Assembly: GCA_045837725.1 (NCBI GenBank)
Contig: JBEWZL010000063.1
Location: 62,001-126,000, forward strand
Origin: Vermamoeba vermiformis
Taxonomy: Eukaryota; Tubulinea; Echinamoebida
Length of the DNA: 64,000 bases
Direction: 5' to 3'
The notes beneath the pieces are model-generated. The model was given only the letters and a program-made list of their open reading frames with translations, ran no database searches and was not told where the DNA came from. Positions 10,753 to 23,700 of this stretch are shown here, in pieces (within the stretch, counting starts at the first letter, position 1; each line of letters begins with the position of its first letter). The position numbers and the translations under genes were made by a program.

Positions 10753-12699
10753 ATGGAGAAAGACAACAGCCGAGAAATTGAAGATAAGAATAGCAGGCCT
10801 ACGACTCCTTCAGGCAAGGTACCAGTCTCAGCGCTACTTACGAGTCCGATCGAACAGCCTTTGGTCGCCGATCCAATCATCGTCATGCCCACGCTTGGTG
10901 AATCGCCAGTAAATTGGGACGTCGACTCAACGGTCTCTTATGTATCGCCCGGGCTAGCTACACCTACGATGTCTCCTGGTAAGCGGCGGGCTAAAGAATT
11001 TTAAAAATAATATTGACTCGAAAATTGCTTGATCCGCTGTTTCTCTGTCAGTAATATTAGCTAATCCATTAATATGTATATTTAGAGGACGCGAACAAGG
11101 AAAATATACCGAATTTTGGCCTTCCAACAGTTGCTTGGAGTCGCGATCTCGAGCATCGCCTTAATCACTTCGCCAGCCGATCGCCGATGTACTCGCCTAT
11201 GCCTATTCAATACCATAACTACAGTTCCCCGGTCAAATACTCTCCAATTCCCTTTATACTGCCGAACTCGCCGGAGGTCAGATCCGGATCGCGCTCGCCG
11301 CTACCTCGGGCTTGTGATGTACTGATAATTATTTTAACTATAGAACTTGGATCCTCCACTTTCACCCTTGGTTCCTAGACGCATTAGCACGTTCGACGAG
11401 CTCAAAGAAGAAGCGGGCATTGAAAAGACAACGGCCATTGAAGATCTGCTTGGGTAAGCCTCAGATAGACTCTACAATATTTGATCTCATATTATATATG
11501 CATAGCAAGCATACTCCTATCTTCGATTCGGTAGCAGATGCGATTATGGAAGAACTGCAGACGAATCCGGTACGCGGGATCCGATGTTCGATAATTAACG
11601 CTGAAGTCTAACCAATGAACATAGGAAGTAGTATCTGGCATCAACGTAAGCCCTGGAGGTCGTCGCATCATAGTAGAAGAGATAGACTTGGATGCTACTA
11701 GTGAAGACATGATGGATCTCGACGAGGACACGGATGACGAACAAGAAGGAGGCGCCTCGCCTAAATCCGCAGCCAATGCTACATCATTTCCAAATTTGGT
11801 AACATCTCCGCGCAATCTCCGAATCACAGTCGTCACGCCCAAGTCAAGTTCAGCCAAAAAACGAGTGCCGCTAAGTCCGCTCACCGCATCTGGATCGAAA
11901 AAGAACTTTAAAGCGGCCGTTAAGAAGTTTACGTTGGCAGGAAAGAAGAATATTAGTACTCCTACAGCTAGGCCTACTTTCAATGTCTTCGTCGATCATG
12001 ATCTGCGACCAGTTCCGCAAAGGCAAGTTCCCACGCGAAATTTTTGCAATTTTATTTTTCCTTTTTTGGACTTTAATACTTTATTTAGAGCTGATTATCC
12101 TGATCTTAATCAAATTATGGCTGCTAAGAAAACTTCCGAACAAACTGGACCAGATGTCGATCCGTTTGCTCTGTACTGCTTGCTCGTCAAACACCAAGGC
12201 AAATCGTTGAATGACATCGCGAGAATTATTTACGGATGTAAGTGCGGAATAACTCTCGGAACTCACGAATTCCTCTCATCGTTCTATTTGTAGCTCTGTT
12301 TACGGATGTCAACAAAGAAAACAATCCAGACTCGTATTATCATAACGTAGCTCAAGTTCGTATAATTATTCCATATCAACTAAGTCTATTTGATTAACTG
12401 ACATCGATCTAGGTCAATCAATTCGTCAAGAGCTTGCCGTTAGTTTTTCCGCACTTGAATTTTTATGGTAGATTTCAAAGTACGTTATAAACCTTTAGAT
12501 GCTAAAATAGACTTTTTACTAATCTGGTCAATCAGATAATGTGCAAACGCTTACATTGGCTCGTTTGGCGGCATTTCCTGAAGTCTTGGTGATGATGGCC
12601 AATGAGCCTCTCAAAGTGAAATTTCAACAATTTGGTGGTCGCACTCACACAGACACACCGAGACCTGCAAAGAAAGCAGATCTGCTTCGTAGAATTTAA
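10753..12699 (+). CDS. Uncharacterised serine/proline-rich protein with a conserved-looking C-terminal domain
   Basis: Multi-exon gene; the ATG at 10753 is the first good start (MEKDNSREIEDKNSRPTTPS) and the stop is at 12697-12699. I do not recognise the family. The N-terminal half is low complexity and rich in S/T-P sites (PTTPSGK, TPTMSPG, SPMYSPMPI, SPVKYSPIP, PPLSPLVPRR), the pattern expected of a proline-directed kinase substrate. An acidic stretch follows (DATSEDMMDLDEDTDDEQ), then basic patches (SAKKRVPLSPL, GSKKNFKAAVKK). The C-terminal part looks folded: LNQIMAAKKTSEQTGPDVDP, FALYCLLVKHQGKSLNDIAR, FVKSLPLVFPHLNFYG, LARLAAFPEVLVMM. Together this suggests a nuclear, CDK-regulated protein, which is inference only. 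Several introns lie between about 10980 and 12535. Confidence 0.55.
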
Positions 12700-12810
12700 T
12701 TGCAACACTACCGCATCCTGCATACTATCCTGCCTAATCAATGTATTATATAGCATTATTTAAGTACAAATAAAGCAGAAGATTAGATAAAGTTGATTTA
12801 AGTTCGTTTT

Positions 12811-14421
12811 TTACTTCAAAATTTGTTCGCGCATGTATAAAATGTCACTCGGGGTTGACCTACAACATCCTCCGAGTATGGATGCGCCATTCTGGACCCA
12901 TTCTGATGCAAACTGACCTAGTGTCTTGTTTGCCATATATGGACTTGGTACCCACGACTGACTAACTGGCTCCCAATCCTCGCCTCTGATAATACATTAA
13001 TTAGTAATGTTGAGAAAAATTATTCGAAATTATTACCTGTTGGGATAAACGATGACCGCTTTGTTTTGACAGTATTTTTTAGCTGTCTTAACCGCTGCTG
13101 ACACCAACAACGGTGTACTGCAATTGACACCGACAGCTACGACGCGTTTGAAAGGTTGCAGCTGTCCAAAAACTTGTTCTAAGCTGTCGCCTTTGCTCGT
13201 AACAGGCTCACTTTCCATCGACTCGTTTTTGAACCGCATTGTGAATGAAATCCACGCTACAAAATTGTACGACTGCCATTCAGGTTCATCGAATAGTTCC
13301 GCTAATGCGAGTGCTTCTTTCAATGCTGGACATGTCTCTGCTGCGATTGCATCGACACCTCTGTTTGACACGTGTCAAAAACTTTAATGCTCGGGTCGTT
13401 GTTAAAAAAAATTTATGAGTGTAATAACTATTTGCCTATTATACTTACGCCTTCAATAGCGCTCTTAACCTTGGTCGATGAAAATCTTTCAACTCTTCAG
13501 GTGTCATATGACCTACGTAATCGCCTCTAAACTCGGCTCCATTGGCCAATATTGCTCCTAAAAACGTTATTTGTTGGTATAAAATGTCAATTTTTTTTTC
13601 TCCAAATTAGCTGACTTACCGTACGGCCCTAATGAGCCAGCTACAATACATTTTGACACGTGCTTTGTATCTGTGTTTGCTTTAATTTCTTCTTGGTCTA
13701 TTACAATACGTATTGATATGAGTTATATTGTGTTATGAATTTAGGTGTTGGTCTACGTACATTGGGTAACTGCATTTCGCGCCAAATCGACACTTTTTTT
13801 CATTAATTCATCGACTTGCTTTTCATCAACGCCTATTTTGGCAAAACCTTCGTAGCTATATTTGCAATATTTTAGCGTCAAATTAATAAGTGGCTGAATT
13901 GAAGGAACTGGAATAAAATAAATAATATTTAATAAAAAATGACTGTCGCATACCTTGCTTGATAACTACTCGTTGTTATAATATCAGCACCGTGTCCTAA
14001 AAATTATTTTCGTTAATATTTGCGCAATAATTAGTTCAATTGTCATCTGCTTACGCAAATAATCCAGATGTGTGCATGTGATCTGCTCTGGGTGCGTAAT
14101 CAAACAATGTGCTGACCTAAAAATTAATCTAAATTAAAATTTGACATAACGCTCGTATATTCTAAATATTAGTAAGTCAAATTAGAGAAAAGACAGTGCA
14201 CAAATTAGATCTGAAGTATCTCCCAAATAATCTTCAAATCTTAACGTTTATGGTGACTGTGATTACTCAAAATATATTTACCATAATATTCTGTGCAATA
14301 CTATGCCCTTTTCTTCGAGCTGTGTGGCTAAGCCTCCATCTAGAAACAACACTCGTTCTTTTAACGCTTGGACCAGCTTATTTGTTGCTAATAATGCCTC
14401 GTTGCTATTATTTGTGTCCAT
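12811..14421 (-). CDS. Homocysteine S-methyltransferase
   Basis: Minus-strand gene with about eight exons, from ATG at 14421 (MDTNNSNEALLATNK) to TAA at 12811-12813. The N-terminal strand has RVLFLDGGLATQLEEKG, the family's opening barrel strand. Later parts include the first zinc-ligand region (VVAVGVNCSTPLLVSAAV) and the C-terminal zinc motif ILGGCCRSTPSDI. Those three cysteines (one GVNC, two GGCC) bind the zinc that activates homocysteine thiolate. The enzyme transfers a methyl group from S-methylmethionine or S-adenosylmethionine to homocysteine, making methionine in the cytosol. The intron between about 13361 and 13445 contains the perfect palindrome TGACACGTGTCA. The catalytic motifs are complete. 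Confidence 0.92.
13366..13377. repeat. Intronic palindrome TGACACGTGTCA
   Basis: Perfect copy in an intron of the homocysteine methyltransferase gene, only a few bases from the splice donor side. Confidence 0.9.
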
Positions 14422-14575
14422 TCTTAAGTTAATTAACGGATAAAAGCATGCAACGTTCGCCAAACAATTTACCAGCCGAAATCAATTTTTTCTCGTGCAA
14501 TGAATGGAATCGCTCGATCAACAGCGATCATATTATAAATAAAAAGATACTATTAACAAAGTTTAATTTGTACAT

Positions 14576-16372
14576 TTAAACGCCGTACACACAAGTCAAT
14601 TCATTTTTCTTGAGCGGTGTTCGACACAACGGGCATTCAGGCTTGAAAACAATATTAGATACCATAAATATGCTACTATATTGCATACGTACCTTATTAT
14701 TGCATGCTTCGGTAATACAATTCCAACAAAACACGTGGCCGCAAATAGTAGCTGTTGGATTCGTTCGGATCTCCAAACATAAACTGCACTTGCCTGTACC
14801 TGAAAAGTACTCATTTGGACCCGATGATAAAGAAGGTGTCTCCCTGTACATAAAAATAACAATGAGTACTTAGTAGAATATGCTGCTTAAGCTGAGCGGA
14901 TCGCGTAAAAGTGCCGGTCAACAAAAAGTCAACGCGTCAAAAAAATTAAAAAAATATAGCGAGGATTGTCCCTTCTTTACCGCACAGAATCAACGGCAAA
15001 AAATTTGCTGTCCACGCCATAATTTAAGAATAAGATTGAATGACCCTCGTAAATCATTGACCACATCTCGAACAATTTCATTATGGGTCATTTTTGGGTC
15101 CTCCAAAACAATTTTCAAAATGGAAATTAAGCTTATTATATTAAATTTAGTATTTAACTTACGCAGACTCGGATTCTAAGGCTTTCTTTTTGATTAAATG
15201 ATTGCGCAAGTAGATCGCGGCTGAAATAAACAACTGAGCGAAGATCAATATACCCAGGATATGATATCTTGGCCTTCCTTCGTCTAGTTTACGATTGAAT
15301 ATCTAAAGGACCATAATCATTAGCATTAAATCTTCATGCTAAGCCTTAAAAAAATTTGCTTACGTAACGGACGTTCAAAGATCTCTTTGAAATATTGTAG
15401 AAGATGCCTATAAGAGCATAGTTAGTATTAATTCTGTAATATTGAATGGTTTTAACAGCATCAATCGCGTAGAGTTATGCTGTAAAGAATGATCGGATCT
15501 CGATCACGTACCGGTGAAGTAGAAGACAGCTACATGAATTCTTTTCAGTGTTTCCACGAGCTCTTTAAATCGCGGTAAAAACACTGCTATTTTCTTGCGC
15601 CGCTCTTCCGTCATACCAGTGTCTTCGTCCACTACAAAAATGCGATCAGATCGAACTAAATCTTCATATGAAGCTTATGATCCGCTCTTGGTATATTATA
15701 TATGTAGACATTTATGCTATTTAATTTGACTTACTTGATTGAGGGAAGCGAGATCGCGAAAGTTTGTTCAATTTGGCGCATAACTTGTTGTACAAATAGG
15801 GAAAGCCAATATTAAGAGTAATCAATAATAAGCGTTCCTATCAAATAAAGTATTATAGACGTGCGAAAATAAGCTAATTAAAGAAAGCTTACCCTGAAAT
15901 CGAGTGGGATCATGTTTCTTCCTGTGACTTGCATAATGTCGCAATATTCTTCGCCAAGTGTTTGGCGGCCTATTATCGGTTTAATATAATGCTGTATATT
16001 ATAATTGTTGCTATAATAAACTTACCTAAAAGCGTTGACAAGCCATAATAACAAAGCTCTGAAAAAAATTTAATTTCGTCTGGTGCGACGACTGCATACG
16101 CGGGACCTACAAAAATAGTCATAATTAGCTTTATATGTAATACTAATAATATTAATAAAATTCAAATAAACGACTGCAGCGAGATCTGAATGTTTTGAAA
16201 TGGATCTTTGTTCTAACGTACCCATTATTCGTTGTACAATTTCATAATATTTATCATATAGTACTCGCTTGTAATATTCATCTTTTTGACTCGCTCTGAC
16301 AATATCAGGCTGTGAAGCTAATGGGAAAAATAAATCTGCCGACGGATCAGTATTTAAAACTGGATCAGCCAT
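14576..16372 (-). CDS. PEX10: Peroxisome biogenesis factor 10 (PEX10), RING E3
   Basis: Minus-strand multi-exon gene from ATG at 16372 (MADPVLNTDPSADLFFPLAS) to TAA at 14576-14578. The N-terminus has the Pex2/Pex12-type start in which the protein binds the membrane (QPDIVRASQKDEYYKRVL, VAPDEIKFFSELCYYGLSTL, RQTLGEEYCDIMQVTGR), followed by hydrophobic segments near 15780-15850 and 15190-15300. The C-terminus is a complete C3HC4 RING (CSLCLEIRTNPTATICGHVF, CWNC, CPLCR). PEX10 works with PEX2 and PEX12 as the ubiquitin ligase that recycles the PTS1 receptor PEX5 at the peroxisome membrane. PEX10 is preferred over PEX2 because the membrane region is long and N-terminal and the RING is C-terminal with a standard histidine; a TRC8-like alternative is unlikely. 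Confidence 0.88.
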
Positions 16373-16840
16373 TTCAACAGATGTGTATGTACATATAAAC
16401 AATTCTTATTCACTGCCGAACCTAGCAGATTTTGTTTTGGCCAAAGTGGTCGAAATCTCGTTGCGCTGACCGTTTTTTTCAATTTTCGTAATTAAAAACG
16501 TTTATTCGTTATTTTCTTAATCCTGAGGCACTACTCGAGCGCTTTATAATCTAAATATTGGCTATAATCCCTAGGTAAGCAAACGTCCATGATTTGAAAA
16601 TCTTTTCGGATCTAGCTGATTGATTTTGGTAAGAATTCAGTAATTACAGAACTGTTATTAATTAATTTAATACCGTATTTTAGAATCAATAATTTTTAAT
16701 TTACAAAATCATTTCAGATCTGACGTCGTTAATTTATCTTTAATTTTCATTTCGTTGATATTTTGCAAACAAATCGTCCAATAAATCGTAATAATTTTGT
16801 ATATTTATACTTAGATAAGCCTCAAGTAAAGAATTGAAAG
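16373..16840. promoter_or_regulatory. Divergent upstream region, PEX10 / coiled-coil gene
   Basis: About 470 AT-rich bases between two divergent start codons, so it must hold both promoters. I see no distinct element. Confidence 0.4.
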
Positions 16841-19800
16841 ATGGATCGCCAAAGATCAAAGAAAGGGCGGAAAAATAATCAACGCAATAAGAACCGAGGA
16901 GGACGTGGCAATCAACCTCAGAATAATACAGCTAAAAATAATATTGAGCAAGTAAAAGCAGAGATTAAAGAAGAGCAAGTCAACGAGGTTCAAGAAGAGA
17001 ACCAAAATCAAACAGATCAGGCCAATGAAAATAACGCTGTAAAAACCTCAGAAGATCAAGGCATCGATAATAAGGAATTACAGCATACCAATGAAGAAAA
17101 TAACGAAAAATCTGCCGAAGACAACGATGCAGATCAAAAGACTGAAGATCCAGCCACAGCCACCGAGAAAGCACTCGAAGAACACGAAAATGGTCGTAAT
17201 GACGTCGAGGTAAAAGAAGATAGTAATATTGTGCCTGGAATTGAGCAACAAAATGAAAATCAGACCTCGAATCACAACGGCGAGATCCACGACAGAAAGA
17301 AAGAATCGGATCAGCCTCAAGAACCTGCCGCCGAATCTGCACCACAAATCACCGAAAACATCGTCCAATCCAATAACGAAGAAGTTAATGCAAATACTGT
17401 CGAGGAAGAAAAGCCTGCAGAGCCAATAACGCAAAACGAAAATGAACCTGCAATGGAATCCGCTGAGCCAGTCAAAAATGCCAAAGAAAACGAGGAATCA
17501 AATCATATCGTTCCTAATCAAGATAATGAAGGAAGGACTCAAGACCACTCAGATAATAACAAGCTCGAGGAATTGAAGACCAAACTCGAACAAGAGTTTG
17601 AAATGAAGTTGGCTCAAGAACTCGCCAAGGCGCAAGAAAAACACGAGTTAGAGTTGAAACAATTGATTGAAAATGAACGAGTTAATATTATGCGAGAAAA
17701 GATGAAGAGGTAGAGAAGACTAGCAAACAATTTGAGAACGAGTTGAGTTCAAAGAACGAGGAAATTTCGCGATTAAAAGAACAACTAGAATCGAGGAATA
17801 TATCTGAGGATAAAATTTCCGAAAATAATAATAATAGCGACGAGATCCAAGAGTTGAAAAATCAAATGGAGCAATTGAAGGCGCATAATGAAGAACTTCA
17901 AGGAGTCGTTAAGAAGAAAGAAAATGACGAATATAATCAAGCTATTGAACTCGATAAATTGAAAGAAGGCTTGACGACGTTAAAACAACAAATTGCGGAA
18001 TTTGACGAAGAAAAGAAACGTAACGAAGAAATTATGTACGAGAAAGAAGTCGAGTTTGAAAATGCAATCGGTGCTGTTAAAGACAACGTCGCTAAGCTGA
18101 ATGAAGAAAATAAGAAATTAAAAGACGAACTTGAGCAGGAGAAACAAAAGGCTCAGCAAGCTCAAGTAAGATCCGGATCCAAAAATATTTTGTTAAGCTT
18201 ATTCTAACCATATATTAGATTCAAGGTGCCCCAACTGATCTTCAGGAAGAAATGAACCACCTGCGCCAAGTAATCAAGCAAAAAGTACGGCCTAATTTCT
18301 ACGAAAAAATTCTTGAGTAAAACTTGTACTAATTATTGAGCTATAGGACGAAGAATTAGCCAACTATCAGCAAGCAAATCAAACGCTTCATGCTGCCAAT
18401 GTCGATCTCACTAACGCGAATGTTGAACTTTATAACGCCAATGTTCAGCACGCACAATCGCTCGAGAGTTATGTAAAGGAGTCTAACGAGGCAATGAAGA
18501 AGATTGTGGTAGAAAATGAGGCGTTGAAGAATAGCGCTGCTTCGCACGAGAAGTATATTCAACAGCTGACTAACGACAGTCAAAAAATTATCAAAAGTCT
18601 GCAGCAGGAGATCCAAGCGTACAAACAAAAAGAAACTTTGCAAGCTGATGCAACGACTAATGAAATTTCGTTATTGAAGCAAAAGATTAAAGAAATGGAT
18701 GTCAAGGCTAATAGCGACAGACAATCTATTGCAGAGTTAAAGTACGAATTATTTTTTTCATTCATGAACGAAACTAAATTTCCTTTTTAGGAAAACAAAT
18801 GAAGGTCTAGCTGTTATGAACGATGAGCTTAAACGAACGAACAAAGATTTGAGCGCTAAAGTGCATCAGTTCGATTTGAAGTTCAAAACGGAGAAAAAAG
18901 ACATTACGCAGCAAGTCATTGAACTGAAGAACGAGAATGCAAAGATGAAAGAAGAAATGAATAAAATGGCCAATGATAATAAGAAGCTGAAAGAAGAAAC
19001 ACAAAGATTAACCGGCGTTATCAGCTCGCAAGAAAATAATTCAAAAAATACTGCGGATCTAACCAAATCTCTACATAACGAGAAGAAAGAATTAGAAAAG
19101 ACTAAAGAAGAGCAACAGTTGCTTATAGCAAAGCTAAATGGAAACCTGGCGAATTTAAAGACCAAAATAGAAGTCTTAGAAAGTCAAAATTTGAATATGC
19201 AACGACACTCTGAGTCAAAATCAAAGTTGCTCGATGAATCCGATAATAAGCTCAAACAACTTAAGCAAATATTAGATGAGAAGTTACAGACTACTGAGCG
19301 ACAAATACAGCAGTTACTCGCGCAGAAAAAAGAGACAGATCAACAACTTGTCGAACTTAAAGCCAAGTCCGAAGAATACCAGCAACTCGCTGAAAAGCTC
19401 CAAAAAGATAATACGGTACGTACATTCGATACATTCATAAGCCATATTAGAAAATTCGCTCCGGCGCGATCAATTTTCGCAAGATCTGGATCTTTCTGAT
19501 TATCATCTCTACATAAATTTAACATACTAGTATGGTCTTATTATTCTTATAATAATAATGGACAGTACGGCGTTTGTATGGTATTCGAAATTGACTGAAT
19601 AATTCTTTTTAGGCACTGACCGACAGTACCAACACGATGACGCAACAATTAGCGCAACAGACCTCGCTGATCGAGAAGTTGATTCAAGAAAACAGCGAGA
19701 GTTTGAAAGCGCTTGATTTCGCGAAAAGAGTGGCATCTGAATCACAACGCGCCGAAACGATTGAAATGCTATTGAAAGAAAAAGCAGAACTGTGCAATAG

Positions 19801-20140
19801 ACTTCATCAGCAGACTCTACTAATAGCTAGTCTTTCGGGCGATAAGGTGCGCAATCGATTCACACTAATTTATCGAATTTCAGATCTTTACTGACAATTT
19901 TACGAACAGGATTCGCGTGAACGAAAGAACACTTCTACGGATACTACGATCAATATTAATAATACCAATATTAATAACGCGAATAATGACGCCGGTCAAG
20001 TGGCAAATGGAACGACAGGTCAGCGAGAAGGATTCGCGGATGTAGATCTGGAGGCAAACGGCGAAGAACAGCCTCAAAAGAAACAAGGATGGGTTGGGTT
20101 TATCGTTGGTGGACTTTGGAGAACAATCACGTGGTCCTAA
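16841..20140 (+). CDS. Long coiled-coil protein (golgin-like architecture)
   Basis: Starts MDRQRSKKGRKNNQRNKNRG at 16841, ends WGLWRTITWS-like (GFIVGGLWRTITWS) with TAA at 20138-20140. The first roughly 230 residues are disordered and rich in E, N and Q, with a basic RNA- or membrane-binding-like start. From about residue 230 onward nearly everything is heptad coiled coil (LKTKLEQEFEMKLAQELAKA, LKNQMEQLKAHNEELQGVV, KDELEQEKQKAQQAQ, KLKQLKQILDEKLQTTE). It ends in a short hydrophobic, aromatic tail after a KKQ patch, which could anchor the protein to membrane; golgins often have such C-terminal anchors, but no GRIP domain is visible. Reading-frame continuity breaks near 17700: either a short intron (about 17645-17694) or a single missing A in an A run. 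The coiled-coil pattern runs through the break, so an indel, natural or from assembly, is my preferred reading. Confidence 0.65.
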
Positions 20141-20744
20141 CGTGCAACACGTAAGTCCCGCTATCAAATCCCGCGCTTCCGAAATGAATTTTTGTTAATT
20201 GCTGCGACATTTTGTAAATAATTAAATTGCGAACGATAATTAGTAATATAACATACGCGCATAGTCAAATCCCCAATCTAATAACCGCCCTCAAATTTCT
20301 TCGCGCGAATCCATTACAACTTGGGTGACAGTAATGCCCGTATACCGATAATATCTCATTCGCATAGTAATAGGATATATTATCCAGATTTTTTTCGTTT
20401 TCACATCATTTTAGCTTAATTTTTCGTAATTCATAGCCCTGTTCGGGATCCCCGCGGCTGTCCGCAGATTTTCCACGTGGGTTTTTCAAGTAATAACGAT
20501 CTACGTTAAATTTGACGCGAAAATGGGTCTGATTTTCGTGAATTCGGTTGATTTAGTAATTGCGGATACCGTGCGGGTGCTGCGGAATTTGCAACCCGGG
20601 TTTGGATGAAAATCGAAATCTCTCCAAGTTTACAAGCTTTACGAAATTGGCTTTTCGTTTTTAAAATCGTAAAAAAGGTTATTTGGTCAATTTAACAATA
20701 AGTGAATACAACAAGCCAGTTCAGGTTTGAAGAAAAATTAACGG
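20141..20744. other. Intergenic region
   Basis: About 600 bp between two plus-strand genes: the 3' end of the coiled-coil gene, then presumably the promoter of the glucosyltransferase. A GC-richer patch near 20450-20610 contains CCGCGG, CACGTG and CCCGGG words. No gene is visible. Confidence 0.4.
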
Positions 20745-23700
20745 ATGGAGCTGTCAGAGAAACAAGTCGAAACTGGCAGTAAGTATTTCCATCGCTCAAT
20801 AAGCTTTCTAATATAATTAATATAGACCTCTCCTCGGAGGACTCCGAAAATCTAAGCGATAGCCCAATCGCAAACAACTTGGATGAAGAAGAAACGATCG
20901 AAGCACCGTCAAAAATTTTAGATCGACCTGTAATCGACTTGGTCCGATCTTACTTTAATTTGGATACCTCAGAAAAATTTATTGAAGGTAAATTAGTCGT
21001 TTACCGCTGTCTACCGCAAAACTGATCTTGAAAATTTAGACTTTATTTGTACTCTGAGCGGAAGTGCGACCGTGATGGGCCATCTTATGCTACTCGAGAA
21101 GCACCTTTGCTTCGCGCAAGAACCAAAGAATTTGCAGGTACTTCGATCGATGGAATATTTAATGAAAATACTAACTTTTACATTAAAAATAGAAAAGTAA
21201 ATTGCTCGAGGGGCACGTTATGATCAAGCGCTTGAAAAAATCATCGAGTATGAAGAAGCGCTATATGGCTGCTACTAAAGATCACCTCGCTATCGGATCT
21301 GAAAAGGTAACCAAAAACGGATTTGATCCTTAAAAGGAAAGTCTAATGTTTGCTTAGAGCCTTTACCAAATGTACAAAATCATTCCTTGGAGGGACATTT
21401 TTAGCGTTGAATGGGTAAGATCTATTAATAAGCACCTTCTTTTTCAGTTTGTGGACTAAAAATCTTTTTGAAACAGCTCGATCCGAGTCTCGCCAGAACT
21501 TCTTGGGGATTTTTATTCTCAACTACTGCCGCTAATTTCTCTGTCATCGTCGACAGCAAAGAAGAAGGCGAAGCATGGATCCAACTCATCAAATCCAAGA
21601 TCAACCAAAAAGACGCCGCTACCTCGCCTCGCCATAGCCGCGAAGAAGAAACGCCTGTTAAAAAAGAATTAGACACTCAAGTCACGTTCTCATTAGCTAT
21701 TGATCGTATTACTGGCATTCAAATGGTCAATTCTACGATTTATCCTAACGGCACTGCGATCCAGTACGACCAAGACAAAGAGGTAAAGCTACAAGAATAA
21801 TGCTAATATATTAAAGAGCTTTTCTAATAAAATATTTTAGGTTATTTTGACGAATGTGGATGAAGCCGAGCTTCTTGTTTCGTTTTTACAAACGGTGATC
21901 AACAACAGATCCAGCGAAGAAAAGAAAAAACAAAAGAAGAGATCTCCTTCACTAAGCGAGGCCCTTCAATCGCCTACTACACCAAGAGCATCAAAAAACA
22001 AGACTCACGAGATGAAAATCAGCCCTAAAGACGAACAATTCTTCCACTCAAAATTCAAATTGGCTGAAGGCGAGAAACTCCACGCAGTATATAATTGTGC
22101 CTTATTCAACGCCGCTGACTTTTTCGGCAAGCTTTACGTGTCGGATCAGTACATCTGCTACTTCAACACGGATGTCAAACAACTGACCAAACAAAATAAG
22201 GTACGGAGCTAATTTAATTGCCTTCAAAGTTCTCGGAATTAATCGTATTATTTGTTTTAGATTATTATTCCGATGAGCGAGGTCACTGACGTTAAAAAAT
22301 ACAAAGTTATGTTGATGACCACCGGATTGAAAATCAAAACTAAAGCCAAATCAGTACGTATATAATAAGATTAATAGTAAAATGACCCTAATAATATGTT
22401 TAGTATTCTTTTGTTAATCTCGGAAGTGCCTCAAAAGCGATCAATGTGATTCGTACTTTGGCCGAGAAGGCTAAAAAAGGAAATGCTGCCGCTGAAGCGG
22501 TCGATTCTGACTCGGACGGATCTGACAGCCCAAGTCTCGAACACTTCAGTAAGTACTGTAACATTAATATAGAAGACATAATCTAACTAATAATTTCATA
22601 GAAACTTTGCCTCCTAAAAGAATTACAATTACTTTGGTCGGTACTCGCGGTGACGTCCAGCCGTTCATGTCACTCGCATTTAAACTCCGAGAATACGGAC
22701 ACACCGTTAAGATCGCCACGCACGCCGTGCACAAAAACTTTGTTGAATCTTACGGCATTCCTTACGTGCAGATCGCTGGTGAGTACTTATACTTTGAACG
22801 TGTCAACAAGTGTCATTAACGAAATTTCTGTAGGTGATCCACGTGACTTGATCAAACTTTGCGTTTCGAACGAAAGTTTCTCGTTGAAGTTTATTCGTGA
22901 AGCCAACAAACAATTCCGCGTAATTATGGAAGATATTTTGCTCACTTGTTGGGAGGCTTGCAAGTACGACACTGATATCCTTATTGAGAACCCTCCTTGT
23001 AAGTCATACTTATTCACTTGAACATCATTTTAATGCATTAATACAATATATTAATTTTTGATTTGCAGGCTTTGCTGGTGTTCACGTCGCGGAAAAATTG
23101 AATATTCCGCACGTCGTTGCATTCACTATGCCTTGGACTCCTTCTGGAAATTTCTCTCATGTAAGTTTGTAACGATTATAAGTATATTTAAATAACATTC
23201 AATTAATTCGATTTAATTGCAGCCTTTTGCATACCGTGAAGGTGCCTCCGCAGCGTACAATCGGGCCAGTTTCTTTGCAGCCCAACAAGGTGTCTTTCAA
23301 ATGCTGCGCTCTTCACTGAACAAATTCAGACGCCAAACACTTGGGTTGCCGAGCATTACCATGGGCGATTACGACCTCATTGAGCGACGAAAAGTACATC
23401 AGATCTACTGCTGGAGTCCTTCGGTCGTGCCCAAGCCGCATGATTGGGGCAAACGAGTCCATGTTAGCGGCTATTGGTTCTTAGACGCTCCTAAAGAGTA
23501 CGTACATTTACAATGCAATTACTACGTAAAAACATTAGTTAATTTTTCATGAACAGTTTCGTGCCGTCCCCCGAGTTGCAAGCATTTTTGGCCAAAGAGC
23601 CTAAGCCTATATATATTGGCTTTGGTTCGGTCATTGTCAAGGACCCGGATGCTCTTACTAAGACTATCATTGAGGCCGTTCGTGTGTCTGGTCAACGAGC

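Noticed and set aside
10700-11400. Plus-strand short frames in alternative phases within the SP-rich gene
   Set aside because: They are other-frame readings of exons that splice in frame as one gene.
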